Shown in pieces: positions 8,401 through 17,169 of a stretch of 41,039 nucleotides of DNA (the stretch's first letter is position 1; every line of letters starts with the position of its first letter). The notes under the pieces are model-generated. The model saw only the letters and a list, made by a program, of their open reading frames with translations, was not told the origin of the DNA and made no database searches. The position numbers and the translations under genes are program-made. The DNA is from Prevotella sp. (lineage in GTDB: Bacteria > Bacteroidota > Bacteroidia > Bacteroidales > Bacteroidaceae), in assembly GCA_017645905.1 (NCBI GenBank), contig JAGCNO010000089.1, positions 1 to 41,039 of the forward strand, given 5' to 3'.

Positions 8401-8578
8401 CCTTGTCTACACCAAGGCATCAGACGTTTCGCTAAAGATAGAAGAAGGGAAATTCGCTATCTACGAAGTGGACGCCTTGTCTGGCGCAATCACCTTAAAG
8501 GAAAAGAAGAAGCTGCTGCAAGGTACGTTCACCCTTGGCGGCACCAGCCCTAACCGTGTCTTCTGGCTACGCAAGTAA
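5420..8578 (+). CDS. Large secreted beta-helix protein with DUF6298-like C-terminal region
   Basis: About 1052 aa with signal peptide [20 protein letters not shown]. Residues ~30-480 look like a right-handed parallel beta-helix of the pectate-lyase superfamily: an N-terminal cap with [19 protein letters not shown], then '[17 protein letters not shown]', and later rungs such as [20 protein letters not shown]. Residues ~620-980 form a second, probably alpha/beta domain ([60 protein letters not shown]) recalling DUF6298-type regions of Bacteroides polysaccharide enzymes. A polysaccharide substrate is inferred. The linker at ~490-625 and the signal peptide are built largely from palindromes and low-complexity words (6884-6940, 7114-7134, 7198-7233). 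Start chosen at 5420 for the signal peptide; ATGs at 5402 and 5408 are alternatives. The 3' end overlaps pepT by 12 nt, tail to tail. Confidence 0.72.
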   Translation: MKRNILMLVVWGVGGLVVWGAAPKKPKPELYVPMDYSYCGYRASERVVPDVKVAAFLEWQEGDCSPLIQQAIDAVSGLKADVNGYRGAVVLGEGVFRIDKPLRITASGVVLRGVGRDKTRIVKHGVDRGALIYVEGQWSKVEGQRSEDTLFIAADCIPAGTTVVPFPSSSLLLPSSFTPQKGERIDIVRPCTQEWIDHLGMGDFGGGLDYTGWKPTDIELRWDRTVTDVRGDTLFLDAPITTAITKEFGGAYIVRGRHEGEIMECGVEDLTLESAVNDWNPKDEDHCWDGISMNNVRDSWVRRVNFRHFSGSAVNLQRQTSRITVEDCIAQEPVSEIGGWRRQVFLTRGQQTLFQRCVSRQGIHDFAADYCAAGPNAFVQCEGEESLGFSGSIGSWAPGLLFDIVNIDGHDLRFANLEQFQFGTGWNTANSMFWQCTASTIECYSPDTLNRSSAHGCWGTLTGNGNWTSSNDHVQPRSLFYDQLEKRKPHPQPLQRGRGLQIPSSGEYIPLRQEDLLQPYILPRSTNATSSPTVEEAMELAQESLTEPRMTMEMWIDSISRLSSNPSMSWRGVYTPSAQNKTSDGKAESKSNYSPPYGEGLGGGSLYSIPWWSGRVKDNFCQKEARPAITRFVPGREGTGWTDRIDSVVSYLKNNGYGALDHHYGLWYDLRRTDHERVRRADGDVWAPFYEQPFARSGQGTAWDGLSRYDLTKPNEWYWSRLREFADKAAEEGIMLFNHHYFQHNILEAGAHWVDSPWRPVNNINNTPFPEPVPFAGDKRIFMAEQFYDETNTTLRPLHRQYIRMCLDQLKDQPNVVHLISAEYTGPLHFTRFWLETIAEWEQETGRHPLIALSCTRDVQDSLLNDPELNKVVDIIDIRYWHYNTEGLWAPEGGKNMAPRQWMRKMKVGKTGFDEAYRAVREMRDRYPDKAVTFFAQQYPNYGWAILMAGGSMANVPLYNKQETINNKLLGDIAKMRPMDGEGCVALGNSEVGYLVYTKASDVSLKIEEGKFAIYEVDALSGAITLKEKKKLLQGTFTLGGTSPNRVFWLRK
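6884..6940. repeat. G/C palindrome inside the beta-helix coding region (1)
   Basis: Contains CCCCTCCAGCGGGG and then GGGGATT-ACA-AATCCCC (6912-6928, perfect 7-bp arms), followed by a third short fold. It encodes [19 protein letters not shown], a translation typical of mobile palindromic repeats rather than of a folded domain. Confidence 0.7.
7114..7134. repeat. G/C palindrome inside the beta-helix coding region (2)
   Basis: CCCCTCCATG (7114-7123) and CATGGAGGGG (7125-7134) form a perfect 10-bp inverted repeat around one base. Confidence 0.7.
7198..7233. repeat. G/C palindrome inside the beta-helix coding region (3)
   Basis: CCCTCCC (7201-7207) pairs with GGGAGGG (7212-7218), followed by a further G-rich run to 7231. 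It encodes [12 protein letters not shown], a typical translated repeat. Confidence 0.65.
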
Positions 8579-9781
8579 CTGGCAAATCCCGACGATAACC
8601 CTTACGGCCTTCTCCATCGACTGAACGGGAATGAACTCGTAAGGGCCGTGGAAGTTGAGCCCTCCGGCAAAGATGTTCGGACAGGGCAGACCCTTGAATG
8701 ATAGCTGTGCGCCGTCGGTACCGCCACGTATGGGCTGCACTCTTGGCTCAACTCCTGCACGCCGCATGGCCTTGAGAGCCAGGTCGATAATATGTTGCTG
8801 GCCGGCAACAACCTCTTTCATATTATAATACTGGTCGTGCATCTCCACCGTGACGGTGCCCTCGCCGTAACGGCTGTTCATCTTTGTGGCAATATCTGCC
8901 ACGAGTTTCTTCCGTTTGTCGAAACGTTCCCGGTCGTGGTCACGGATGATGAGCGACAGGCAAGCCTCAGATGTGCTTCCATTAATAGATGTGACGTGGA
9001 AGAAGCCCTCATACCCTTCTGTCGTCTCAGGACGCTCATCGGCAGGCAGTTGCGTCTCAAACTCCATAGCCAGCAGGGAGGCGTTCACCATTTTCCCCTT
9101 CGCATAGCCGGGATGCACGCTGACACCCTGCACGGTTACCTTAGCCGAGGCAGCGTTAAAGTTCTCGTACTCAAGCTCCCCAACATCGCCGCCGTCCATC
9201 GTGTATGCCCATTGGCAGCCGAAACCCTCTACATCGAAATGGTCGGCCCCACGACCAATCTCCTCATCGGGCGTGAAGGCTATGCGCACCCTTCCGTGTT
9301 TCACTTCCGTGTGGTCACGCAGCCACGTCATAGCCTGCACTATCTCGGCGATACCAGCCTTATCGTCGGCACCAAGAAGGGTGTGGCCATCCGTGACGAT
9401 AAGGTCCTCTCCCTTATGTGCAAGCAGTTCAGGAAAGACCGATGGCGAGAGGACTATGCCCTCCGAGAGCATAATGTCGCCTCCGTCATAGTGCTCTACG
9501 ATGCGAGGTTTTACGCCTTTGCCTGAGCAGTCGGGGCTGGTGTCGTAGTGGGCGATGAAACCTATTGTCGGAAGGTCTTCGGTTACGTTTCCGGGCAATG
9601 TGGCATAGACATAGCCCTTATCGTCGAGCACCACGTCGTGAAGTCCTTCGCGCTTCAGTTCTTCTGCCAAATATTGGGCGAAGACCATCTGCCCGGGCGT
9701 GCTGGGAGTGCTCTGGCTCTCCTCCGACGACTGCGTGTCGAAGGCGGTATAATTCAGGAATCGTTCTGTAACGGTCATCAT
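8567..9781 (-). CDS. pepT: Peptidase T (tripeptide aminopeptidase)
   Basis: A 404-aa cytoplasmic zinc metallopeptidase of the M20 family that removes the N-terminal residue from tripeptides. Metal and catalytic motifs are intact: HYDTSPD (first zinc His and catalytic Asp), [11 protein letters not shown] (bridging Asp), [10 protein letters not shown] (catalytic Glu and zinc Glu), the MDGG segment, and [17 protein letters not shown] with the terminal zinc His in LNFHGPYEF. Length matches E. coli PepT (about 408). Start is ATG at 9781 or the adjacent ATG at 9778. It begins 3 nt after the RNA methyltransferase gene on the same strand and is probably co-transcribed with it. Confidence 0.95.
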   Translation of the reverse strand: MMTVTERFLNYTAFDTQSSEESQSTPSTPGQMVFAQYLAEELKREGLHDVVLDDKGYVYATLPGNVTEDLPTIGFIAHYDTSPDCSGKGVKPRIVEHYDGGDIMLSEGIVLSPSVFPELLAHKGEDLIVTDGHTLLGADDKAGIAEIVQAMTWLRDHTEVKHGRVRIAFTPDEEIGRGADHFDVEGFGCQWAYTMDGGDVGELEYENFNAASAKVTVQGVSVHPGYAKGKMVNASLLAMEFETQLPADERPETTEGYEGFFHVTSINGSTSEACLSLIIRDHDRERFDKRKKLVADIATKMNSRYGEGTVTVEMHDQYYNMKEVVAGQQHIIDLALKAMRRAGVEPRVQPIRGGTDGAQLSFKGLPCPNIFAGGLNFHGPYEFIPVQSMEKAVRVIVGICQLLA

Positions 9782-9784
9782 CTT

Positions 9785-10582
9785 TTATTTTCTTAGCTGC
9801 CAGAAGGCTACGGCAGCGGCGGCGGCAACGTTCAGGGAATCTACGTTGTGAGCCATTGGAATACGCACCACATAGTCGGCTGAGGCAATGGTCTCATGGG
9901 GCAGACCGTCGCCCTCTGTACCCATAACGATAGCCAGACGCGGCTCGGCCATAAGGGCAGGATGGTCAAGGGGCACGCTATTATCAGTAAGCGCCATAGC
10001 AGCCGTACGGAAACCATAGTCGTGGAGGCTGTCAAGAGAATCGTTGAGCCACGTCCAAGGCACAAGGAATACCGAGCCCATTGACACCCGGACAGCACGG
10101 CGGTTCAAGGGGTCGCACGACGTCCGGGTAAGGAGCACACCATCGATACCCAAGGCAGCAGCCGAGCGGAAGATAGCCCCGATGTTGGTCGTGTCTACCA
10201 CTCCGTCGATAATTACCACGCGACGGGCATCGCGACAGACCTCCTCTACCGAGGGCAACTGCGGACGTCGCATAGCACAAAGCACTCCACGTGTGAGGGT
10301 ATAGCCCGTAAGTTGTGAGAGCAGTTCCCGGCTTCCGGTATAGACAGGCACGTTGTTGCCCATACGGCTGATAATGTCGGCAGCATCGCCCTCAATATGC
10401 CGACGCTCGCAAAGCAAGGCCAAAGGCTCGTAACCCTGATTGAGGGCTACGTGGATAACCTTCGGGCTCTCTGCAATGAAAATTCCTTTCTCCGGGTCGA
10501 GCCGGTTGCGCAGCTGTGCCTCGGTCAGAGACGTAAACAGCTGCACACCAGGCTCTTCCAGCGATATCAGTTCATAATGCAT
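9785..10582 (-). CDS. SpoU/TrmH-family RNA methyltransferase
   Basis: A 265-aa SAM-dependent 2'-O-ribose methyltransferase of the SPOUT (trefoil-knot) class, target tRNA or 23S rRNA. The N-terminal part (about residues 1-105) resembles the RNA-binding domain of this family. The catalytic part carries motif 1, DTTNIGAIFRSAAALG, and motifs 2/3, VMGTEGDGLP and IPMAHNVDSLNVAAAAAVAF, with the knot-forming NVDSLNVA signature. The exact modified nucleotide cannot be told. It lies between repeat array B upstream and pepT downstream, all on the minus strand. No promoter box was seen in the 119-nt gap, so it may be read from the ROK kinase promoter. Confidence 0.88.
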   Translation of the reverse strand: MHYELISLEEPGVQLFTSLTEAQLRNRLDPEKGIFIAESPKVIHVALNQGYEPLALLCERRHIEGDAADIISRMGNNVPVYTGSRELLSQLTGYTLTRGVLCAMRRPQLPSVEEVCRDARRVVIIDGVVDTTNIGAIFRSAAALGIDGVLLTRTSCDPLNRRAVRVSMGSVFLVPWTWLNDSLDSLHDYGFRTAAMALTDNSVPLDHPALMAEPRLAIVMGTEGDGLPHETIASADYVVRIPMAHNVDSLNVAAAAAVAFWQLRK

Positions 10583-10584
10583 CG

Positions 10585-10694
10585 TGTTTGAACGGCTTTC
10601 TCTCTTAGAAAGAACGGCTTTTTCGCATAGAAAGAACGGCTTTTTCTCCCAGAAAGAACGGCTTTTTCTATGGGAAAGAACGGCTTTTTCTCCC
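10585..10694 (-). repeat. 22-bp tandem array B (about 5 units)
   Basis: Units of 22 bp start at 10607, 10629, 10651 and 10673 on the plus strand, with core GAAAGAACGGCTTTTTC (reverse complement of the array A core) and joints GCAT, TCCC, TATG and TCCC. A degenerate unit occupies 10585-10606. Array polarity is minus, matching transcription toward the RNA methyltransferase gene. The GATAGT variant seen in the other three arrays is absent here. Confidence 0.88.
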
Positions 10695-10701
10695 AGGGGC
10701 T

Positions 10702-11688
10702 TTACTTAATCTCCCAGCCTACAGCCGAAGCTCCGAGGACAGCAGCCGAAGCCCCGTCGAGGGCACTTACGAGGAACTTGGCCTTTCCGCGGAAGATGGG
10801 CATGACGTGGGCATCGTAGGCATCGCGGATAGGTTTCATAATCAGCTCGCCAGCTTTCACCATTCCGCCGAAGAAGATGAATGCCTCGGGCGAGGAGAAG
10901 GCAGTGAAGTCGGCACAGGCCTCGCCGAGCATCTTGCCCGTAAAATCGTAAATCTCCTTGGCCAGTTCGTCGCCCTTGCCGGCAGCGATGGAGACGTCGA
11001 GCGAAGTAATCTGCTCGGGGTCCATCTCGCGCAGGATAGACGGCCGCTGTGTCTTGGAGAGCAGTTCGCGGGCTGTACGTGCCACACCCGTTGCCGAGCA
11101 ATAGGCCTCTAAACAACCCTTACGGCCGCAGCCGCAGGAACGTCCTTCTTCGCCGCGCACCATCGTGACGTGACCCAGCTCACCGGCAAAGCCGTCGTGA
11201 CCGTAGAGCAGCTGTCCGTTGACCACGATGCCTGACCCAACGCCCGTGCCAAGGGTGATGACGATGAAGTTCTTCATGCCACGTGCCACGCCGTAGACCA
11301 TCTCGCCGATGGCGGCAGCGTTGGCGTCGTTGGTAAGGGCCACGGGGATATTGCCCAGACGGTCGCTGAACATCTGGGCCAGGGGTACCTTCGTGTCGTG
11401 TGCCCAGGGCAGGTTGGGTGCATACTCGATGGTGCCGCAGTAGTAGTTGCCGTTGGGAGCTCCGATGCCCATCGCCTTGATGGTCTCTAAGCCTCCCACC
11501 TGGTCGATGATGGGCTGCAGGGCCTCCACGCAAGCATCGACGTAAGCCTCGGCAGTAGCATAGCCGCCAGTCTTGATGGCCGTAGTAGCCTTAATCTCGC
11601 CACGCGAGTCAACGATTCCAAACACGGAGTTGGTTCCTCCAAGGTCGAGGCCAATAACGTATGGCTTCATTTCATTCTGACTGTTCAT
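10702..11688 (-). CDS. ROK-family sugar kinase (glucokinase-like)
   Basis: A 328-aa cytoplasmic kinase that would phosphorylate a hexose, most likely glucose, with ATP. The N-terminal phosphate-binding segment is GLDLGGTNSVFGIVDSRG, the catalytic region has LTNDANAAAIGE, and the ROK zinc site is GRSCGCGRKGCLEAYCS, with Cys-Gly-Cys-Gly and the later Cys. A second glycine-rich stretch reads FIVITLGTGVGSGIVVNG. The start at 11688 (MNSQNEMKPYV) was preferred because a frame beginning at 11733 would overlap the -7 box at 11730-11738. It is divergent from the LysE gene. Sugar specificity is inferred; some ROK kinases act on fructose, mannose or N-acetylglucosamine. Confidence 0.88.
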   Translation of the reverse strand: MNSQNEMKPYVIGLDLGGTNSVFGIVDSRGEIKATTAIKTGGYATAEAYVDACVEALQPIIDQVGGLETIKAMGIGAPNGNYYCGTIEYAPNLPWAHDTKVPLAQMFSDRLGNIPVALTNDANAAAIGEMVYGVARGMKNFIVITLGTGVGSGIVVNGQLLYGHDGFAGELGHVTMVRGEEGRSCGCGRKGCLEAYCSATGVARTARELLSKTQRPSILREMDPEQITSLDVSIAAGKGDELAKEIYDFTGKMLGEACADFTAFSSPEAFIFFGGMVKAGELIMKPIRDAYDAHVMPIFRGKAKFLVSALDGASAAVLGASAVGWEIK

Positions 11689-11729
11689 AGTGTAGTTTTT
11701 TAGGTTAATGATTAATGAATAAGTATGGT

Positions 11730-11738
11730 GCAAAGATA
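11730..11738 (-). promoter_or_regulatory. -7 promoter box of the ROK kinase gene
   Basis: TATCTTTGC on the minus strand, about 42 nt before the ATG at 11688. It is divergent from the box at 11813-11821. Confidence 0.6.
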
Positions 11739-11812
11739 ATGCTTTTTACAGACATGAGAGATTGTTTAACTTCCTTTAACCACAAAGAATGTCGTAAATG
11801 GTAAAAATGTTG

Positions 11813-11821
11813 TACCTTTGC
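11813..11821 (+). promoter_or_regulatory. -7 promoter box of the LysE gene
   Basis: TACCTTTGC, 18 nt before the ATG at 11840. Confidence 0.6.
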
Positions 11822-11839
11822 AGCACCTACTACATTGTT

Positions 11840-12520
11840 ATGCCGTTCGACGTCAATACTATACCAAATCTTTTCGACATCGTCATCAAAGGCTTGCTGA
11901 TAGGCATCATAGCCTCTGCACCTATGGGACCTGTGGGCGTGCTGTGCGTACAGCGCACGCTGAACAAGGGCCGCTGGTATGGTTTCGTTACGGGTTGCGG
12001 TGCTGCCCTGAGCGACATCATCTACGCCGGTATTACCGGTCTCGGCATGGGTCTCGTGGTCGACTTCGTGAGCAACGACACCAACCGCTTCTATCTTCAG
12101 ATCGTGGGAAGCCTCCTGCTGCTCTGCTTCGGCTTCTATACCTACCGCACAGACCCCACGCGCAAGCTGCGCACACCCGGACAGCAGAAGGGAACGCTCA
12201 CGCACAACGCCGTGACGGCCTTCCTCGTCACGCTGAGCAATCCCCTTATCGTCTTCCTCTTCATGGCCCTCTACGCCCAGTTTGCCTTCGGCCTGCAGCT
12301 CGACAAGCCCCTCGAGATGGTGGTAGGGTTCGTGAGCATCGTCGGCGGCGCACTCCTCTGGTGGTGGGGACTGACGTGGCTCATCGACCAGGTGCGCACG
12401 AAGTTCAGTACCGACGGCATCAAGATCATCAACAAAATCATCGGCATGGTCGTCATGCTCGGCAGCATCATTATCCTGCTCACCACCCTGACCAGCCTGC
12501 ATCTCTACAACATCTTCTAA
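11840..12520 (+). CDS. LysE/RhtB-family exporter
   Basis: A 226-aa inner-membrane protein with about six transmembrane helices. Its first helix region carries the family signature ASAPMGPVGVLCVQRTLNKG followed by GFVTGCGAALSDIIYAG, matching the LysE/RhtB pattern (PGP motif, R-x-L-x-x-G, G-x-x-x-G-D). Members export basic or neutral amino acids; the substrate here is unknown. The start at 11840 is chosen because the promoter box ends at 11821; an upstream in-frame ATG at 11798 lies before it. A hydrophilic loop of about 25 residues (TDPTRKLRTPGQQKG) separates helices 3 and 4. It converges on the TonB receptor gene with a 29-nt gap and no clear terminator hairpin. Confidence 0.85.
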   Translation: MPFDVNTIPNLFDIVIKGLLIGIIASAPMGPVGVLCVQRTLNKGRWYGFVTGCGAALSDIIYAGITGLGMGLVVDFVSNDTNRFYLQIVGSLLLLCFGFYTYRTDPTRKLRTPGQQKGTLTHNAVTAFLVTLSNPLIVFLFMALYAQFAFGLQLDKPLEMVVGFVSIVGGALLWWWGLTWLIDQVRTKFSTDGIKIINKIIGMVVMLGSIIILLTTLTSLHLYNIF

Positions 12521-12549
12521 AGATCCGTTCTTTCTGGCTTCCCCTGATG

Positions 12550-14676
12550 CTATCGTGACATCTTTCCAAGGTGCCAGGTGACTCCTGCCACGACCCAGCG
12601 GCCGGGCTGGGGGACGTTGCCGAAGTCTGTGTAGGAGCGGTTGTTGAGCAGGTTGTTGGCCTCGGCATAGAGGGTGAAACGGGGTTGCGACCAGGCAAGA
12701 CGGGCGTCCATAAGGGCGTAGGGACGGTAAGGACAGAGTTCACCGGAGAAAGTGGTGTAGGTGCCCACACGGTCTTGCCAGCGCACTCCCAGACGGCCAC
12801 TTAGGTTACGCCAGAGGGGTGCCTGAAGGATGGCTACGAGCTTGTGGCGAAGATACTCCAAGGCATATTGCGACACAAGGCCGGTTTCCAGCTTCTTATC
12901 TTGGTTGAGATAGGTGTATGAGAGGCGTAGAAGTACGGGAAGTTTTACTTCTACAGTAGTTTCTATACCGCTGGTGTTCAGGCGAGTGTGGTTGACGCTT
13001 TGCCAAACGGCGGCATCGCCTTGTGAGGTGTCCATCACCCAGTCAATCATGTTGCGGCCGTGATGGTAGAAGAGCGTGGTCTTGGCTTCGACATGGGGCG
13101 TGGCAAACTGGGCGCCAATCTCTATGGCCTGCATCTCCTCGGGTTTAAGGTGAGGGTCGGCGGCATAGCCCTGCAACTTGTAGTACATCTCGGTAAAGGT
13201 GGGCAACCGCAAGGAGGTGTTCCACCCGGCAAATAGCTTTAAAGTGGTTTGGTGGTTTGTGAGAGGAACGTCATAACTGATATCTATTCCGGGATAGAGG
13301 GTCATGTGCATGTCGCTCCAGGAGCTTTTTGCCGCTACGAAGCCTGCCGAGACGGTAAGATGTCGTAGCAGGACGTTGTGCTCGAGATGGGCGGAGATGT
13401 TCGTACGGTTAATGCCGAGGGTGTAGTCTCGGTCTGTTCCGCTAATGTGACGGGAACGGAAAAGGGGTTCGCCAAGGTTGCCGCTGACGAGGTCCTCGTT
13501 CCGAAGTTCGGCACCAATGGCCGTACGTCCTAAGGGAGAGTCGAAATAGGAGTTAATCTTCAAGCCGTAGACGTCACATCGGTTGTAGTTATAGGGCATG
13601 AGGTCGGGACGGTCACGGTAGCCCTCGTAACGGTCACGGTGTTGCTGCCAGTAGACGGCGGGCTGGAGGTGAAAGGACGGGGATTGCAAATCCCTGATAA
13701 AAGACGATTCAGTACTTCCGAGGGCGAGGTCGGCCTGTACGCTGGCGAAGAGCTTCGTGGTGTGTTCATACTGCTCGTCGGCCTGCCAACGGGGCGTGGC
13801 ATAGAAGGTGCCGCTGCCCCATTCTCGGTCAGAAAGGCCGAAGTGCCAGTTTACATGAAGGTTACTGGTATCGTAGGCGCCCTGATAGAAGGCCTTTGAG
13901 CCGCTATAGCCGGTATTCAGATTGCCAGAACGGGAATGGGAGTAGCCGTCGGAGCGGGCGTAGCTGGAGGAGAGGTGAGTGGTGAGGGGTAAGTGGTGAG
14001 AGGTTAGCATTGCCGTAAATCCAGTCTTGGCATAACCGTAGGAGCCCGCCTCAAGGTTCACTTCTCCCCTCCTTTGGAGGGGCTGGGGAAGGTTTGTTAC
14101 AATGTTAATGGCTCCTACGAGCGAAGACGTGCCGTAGATACGTCCGGCAGGACCTTCAAGTACCTCTATACGGACAATGTCTTCGAGTTGGCAAGGAAAG
14201 TCGAAGGAGTTATGCCCCGTCTGCGGGTCGCCGATATTGATGCCGTTGAGCAGAATGGTGATTTGCTCCTGTGTACCACCTCGGATGGAGACGTCGGTCT
14301 GGGAGCCAAGCGCTCCCCGTTGCCGTACATCTACGCCGACAGCGTATTTGAGCAAATCGTTAACATTTTGTACTGGCGCCTGCGCAATATCCTCACGGCT
14401 CAGTACAGTTACCATGCGTGCCGCCTGACTCGTAGCCAGCGGCGCTCGGGAGCCGGTGACGCCAACGTCACTCAGATAAACCTCCCTGACATGTCCGGTG
14501 GAGTCGGCACGCCACACCTCGTCGCTGACATTAGGTGCCTTAGCAGCAGAGAGCGTGGCGACGCTGAGCACGGAGATAATAACCTCGCGCCCCAGACATG
14601 CAAAGAGCGAATAGCCCTTCCGCTGAAACTGGCGGAATACGAGCACCTCGCGCTTCAAGAATAATGGTTTGTACAT
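12550..14676 (-). CDS. TonB-dependent outer membrane receptor (BtuB-like)
   Basis: A 708-aa outer-membrane receptor. An extended Bacteroidetes-type signal region (RKGYSLFACLGREVIISVLS) precedes a plug domain at about residues 65-180, with the TonB-box-side strand EVYLSDVGVTGSRAP, then VNDLLKYAVGVDVRQRG, TDVSIRGGTQEQITILLNG and IEVLEGPAGRIYGTSSLVGA. The rest is a 22-strand barrel. The plug resembles BtuB-like receptors for corrinoids or chelated iron; the ligand is unknown. At least three segments derive from repeats: LPQPLQRRGEV (14066-14082), MLTSHHLPLTTHLSSS (13971-14005) and RDLQSPS (13680-13694). It starts 21 nt after tamL, so the two are likely one operon. The C-terminus (WHLGKMSR) lacks the usual terminal Phe. 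Confidence 0.88.
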   Translation of the reverse strand: MYKPLFLKREVLVFRQFQRKGYSLFACLGREVIISVLSVATLSAAKAPNVSDEVWRADSTGHVREVYLSDVGVTGSRAPLATSQAARMVTVLSREDIAQAPVQNVNDLLKYAVGVDVRQRGALGSQTDVSIRGGTQEQITILLNGINIGDPQTGHNSFDFPCQLEDIVRIEVLEGPAGRIYGTSSLVGAINIVTNLPQPLQRRGEVNLEAGSYGYAKTGFTAMLTSHHLPLTTHLSSSYARSDGYSHSRSGNLNTGYSGSKAFYQGAYDTSNLHVNWHFGLSDREWGSGTFYATPRWQADEQYEHTTKLFASVQADLALGSTESSFIRDLQSPSFHLQPAVYWQQHRDRYEGYRDRPDLMPYNYNRCDVYGLKINSYFDSPLGRTAIGAELRNEDLVSGNLGEPLFRSRHISGTDRDYTLGINRTNISAHLEHNVLLRHLTVSAGFVAAKSSWSDMHMTLYPGIDISYDVPLTNHQTTLKLFAGWNTSLRLPTFTEMYYKLQGYAADPHLKPEEMQAIEIGAQFATPHVEAKTTLFYHHGRNMIDWVMDTSQGDAAVWQSVNHTRLNTSGIETTVEVKLPVLLRLSYTYLNQDKKLETGLVSQYALEYLRHKLVAILQAPLWRNLSGRLGVRWQDRVGTYTTFSGELCPYRPYALMDARLAWSQPRFTLYAEANNLLNNRSYTDFGNVPQPGRWVVAGVTWHLGKMSR
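13680..13694. repeat. Small palindrome inside the TonB receptor gene
   Basis: GGGATT-GCA-AATCCC, the same core as the palindrome at 6912-6928 (GGGGATT-ACA-AATCCCC). Confidence 0.6.
13971..14005. repeat. Low-complexity word inside the TonB receptor gene
   Basis: A purine-rich series built from GGTGAG, GGTAAG and GTGGTGAG, close to the intergenic word at 20641-20664. It is in frame and encodes SHHLPLTTHLSS. Confidence 0.55.
14066..14082. repeat. G/C palindrome inside the TonB receptor gene
   Basis: CCCCTCC-TTT-GGAGGGG, perfect 7-bp arms and a 3-nt loop, followed by GCTGGGGAAGG. Located just after the conserved AINIVT segment that ends the plug. Confidence 0.7.
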
Positions 14677-14697
14677 AAAAATGAATAGAAAAGAATA

Positions 14698-17169
14698 TCA
14701 GAAAGGATACCCGATGGCCAGGTGCAGGGTGTGCATGTCCTTGAACCGTGGTATGTTGAAGTATCCGCTCTTTTCGGTCTTGTAAGGCACATGGAGGCCA
14801 AAGCCCCAGTCTATGCGCACGACAAGGAAGTCGAGGTCGTAGCGCAGACCAATGCCCGTGCCCGTGGCCAGGTCTTTAAAAAGGTTCTTGGGCTTGAATC
14901 CCATCTGGCCAAACGTGTCGTTCCATTCGTCGATGATTTGCTGCTCCTCCTCGTTTTCGGCCTCGACCGGCAGGGTCCAGTCGGTAGAATCCCACACGTT
15001 GCCCATGTCGAGGAAGAGGGCACCGTAGAGGTTCCCTACCAGTCGCCGACGGTACTCGAGGTTCATCACCAGCTTGAGGTCTCCGTTGCACATCACGTAT
15101 GCAAACTGGTTGCCGCCAATTGTGAAGCCTGGGAAGGCACCTGGGCCGATGCTCCTGACAGGGAAGGCTCGGATGCTGTTAGCGCCGCCCACATAGAACT
15201 TCTCGCTGAAGGGCGCGTCGGTGGTGTTGCCGTAGCTGTAGAGGTAGCCCGCGTTGATATGGCCTACGAGCTGCGAGTGCTGGTCGAGTGTCCAAGTCTT
15301 GGTAAGGTCGGTCTCCAGTCGGAGGAACTGGGCGTAGGCAGTCTTGAAGAGGGTCTTGTCCTTCTCGTTCCACCTTTTGCCTTTGGCCAGGAAGAAGAGC
15401 GACGTCAGGTTGCCGGCCTCCTCAATGCTTGTCTCCCATCGCAAGGGGTTGTGCTTGTTCTTAGGGCTGTTGTAGATGTAGGTGTAGCGCATCTTTGGGA
15501 TGAAGCGGTCGCTCATGTTGGCGGCAAGGAACATGTTGCTCGCAAGGAGGGAGTCGAGCAAGTGGGTGTGGCTGTTCTTAAACTGGTACTTCACCGTTAG
15601 GGGCGAGAACTCGTGCTGGCTGCTCTCCGATGTCTGCCATCGGTAAGTCCACTCGCCTGCCACGATGTGCATCTTGTAGTAGTTGGGACGGCGCACGATG
15701 TCGCTCGACACCTTTGCTATGGTCCATGGTGTGGAGTAAAAGCGGCGTGGGCGTCGGCTTCGGGCTGTCCGCTCCTCTGTAGAGAGCGAGTCTCTGCCAA
15801 CCTGTTGAGGGCGGCGACGTGGCCCGTCCTTGACGAAGGGGAACAGGATGCGGGGAAACTCTACGCTGGCGTCGATACCATACTGGTAGGAGTTGTTGCT
15901 GCTTCCCACTCCGCTCTGCCACTCGTAGGCACCGTGAAGGTTTATGTCCAGGCGCTCGCCTCCTCGGAAGGCATTTCGCCGCACCAGACCCACCTTCACC
16001 TCCGGGCCACGACGACCGATGGTGCGGTTCACGAAGTTAGTCTCCACGTAGAAGTCGTAAGGCTGGTCGAACACACAGTTAAGGGTCAGGTCGAGGGTGT
16101 CGGTACCAGGACGTGGCCTGAACTGGAAGTCGACCGACGAGAACACGCCCGTAGCGTTCACCTTCTGCATGGACTCCTGATAGTTGTCGTAGCTGAACAG
16201 GCTTCTCGGACGCAGCCTCATGTTGCGCAGCACCACCCTGGGACGCATGGGAGGCCGCTTACCGTTGTAGCGTATTTTCAGGAAGCTGCGGTCTGTGCTG
16301 TCGGTGAGCTGTTCGCGGAAAGAGCGCCGCATCTGCATCGTTATATTGCCGATGTACCAGGGGCGGAGAGCCTGCTCGGGAAGGGAGTCGGCCAGCTGCA
16401 GCCTCAGTCGGGCATGTTCTGCCACAGCAAAGGTGTCGGCCAGGAACGAGGCATAGCCCGGCTGGTAGTAGTAATAGCCGTTGTTGCGCATAAGCTGTGA
16501 CAACCTGGAACGCTCACCGTCGAGGTTGCCCACGCTGAAGGGTGTTCCCTGAGTGATGCGGGTCTCAGCACTCGTGGAGTCAATGAGATGGCGCATGGGA
16601 GAGGGGAAGTTCTCGTAGCTTAGGGTGTCGACGACAAAGAGCGGACCGGGGCTGACCGTGTAGCCTATCTTCATCTTCTTCGGGTTGCGCTGGGGCACTT
16701 CTTCATAGGTCACCTTGCCGTGCATATAGCCGTTCTTGCGCAGCACCGACTGAGCCACCGAGGCACGCAGGGCAGGGTTCACCTGACTCATCAGCACAGG
16801 CGGCTTGCCAAACGACTTCTTCATCCATTTCTTGAGCTTGCCGCTGCTGTCGCCTGCCCAGTTCCATATCCACAGACGGTAGGGGAAGGGCGTGCGGTAG
16901 TAACTGCTGCCGAAGAGCGCACCATTAGGAGCCGTAGCAAGGGCGGCCTCCACCTCCTCCTGAGTGGTGCTGAAATGGTCGCGATGCATCTCGCGAACCT
17001 CTCGCTGCTCGCCTTTCAGGGAATCAGTCAGCTCCTCGTAGTCCTGATATTCTATCTTCGTCAGGCCCACAAAGAGCTGGTCCCCGTCGGGAACGTTCTT
17101 CGTCGTAGAGCACGACAGAAGCACAACCGGCAGCAGGAGGCTAAGAAATAGTATGTATTTATTTGTCAT
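14698..17169 (-). CDS. tamL: TamL-type lipoprotein, BamA/TamA-family outer membrane protein
   Basis: About 823 aa. The signal peptide MTNKYILFLSLLLPVVLLSC ends in a lipobox cysteine followed by STTKNVPDGDQLFVG, the hallmark of the Bacteroidetes TamL lipoprotein. POTRA-like domains follow (about residues 25-380), and then an Omp85 beta-barrel with ERLDINLHGAYEW, YVGGANSIRAFPVRSIGPG, GTGIGLRYDLDFLVVRIDWG and the terminal strand LHLAIGYPF. It is thought to act with a TamB partner in outer-membrane biogenesis or lipid transport; tamB is not in this window. In-frame ATGs lie at 17187, 17175 and 17169. All overlap the end of the fic gene, suggesting translational coupling. The TonB receptor gene follows by 21 nt. 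Confidence 0.88.
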   Translation of the reverse strand: MTNKYILFLSLLLPVVLLSCSTTKNVPDGDQLFVGLTKIEYQDYEELTDSLKGEQREVREMHRDHFSTTQEEVEAALATAPNGALFGSSYYRTPFPYRLWIWNWAGDSSGKLKKWMKKSFGKPPVLMSQVNPALRASVAQSVLRKNGYMHGKVTYEEVPQRNPKKMKIGYTVSPGPLFVVDTLSYENFPSPMRHLIDSTSAETRITQGTPFSVGNLDGERSRLSQLMRNNGYYYYQPGYASFLADTFAVAEHARLRLQLADSLPEQALRPWYIGNITMQMRRSFREQLTDSTDRSFLKIRYNGKRPPMRPRVVLRNMRLRPRSLFSYDNYQESMQKVNATGVFSSVDFQFRPRPGTDTLDLTLNCVFDQPYDFYVETNFVNRTIGRRGPEVKVGLVRRNAFRGGERLDINLHGAYEWQSGVGSSNNSYQYGIDASVEFPRILFPFVKDGPRRRPQQVGRDSLSTEERTARSRRPRRFYSTPWTIAKVSSDIVRRPNYYKMHIVAGEWTYRWQTSESSQHEFSPLTVKYQFKNSHTHLLDSLLASNMFLAANMSDRFIPKMRYTYIYNSPKNKHNPLRWETSIEEAGNLTSLFFLAKGKRWNEKDKTLFKTAYAQFLRLETDLTKTWTLDQHSQLVGHINAGYLYSYGNTTDAPFSEKFYVGGANSIRAFPVRSIGPGAFPGFTIGGNQFAYVMCNGDLKLVMNLEYRRRLVGNLYGALFLDMGNVWDSTDWTLPVEAENEEEQQIIDEWNDTFGQMGFKPKNLFKDLATGTGIGLRYDLDFLVVRIDWGFGLHVPYKTEKSGYFNIPRFKDMHTLHLAIGYPF

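Noticed and set aside
11818-12558. 246-codon frame overlapping the LysE gene
   Set aside because: Arg/His-rich out-of-frame shadow of a clear membrane exporter.
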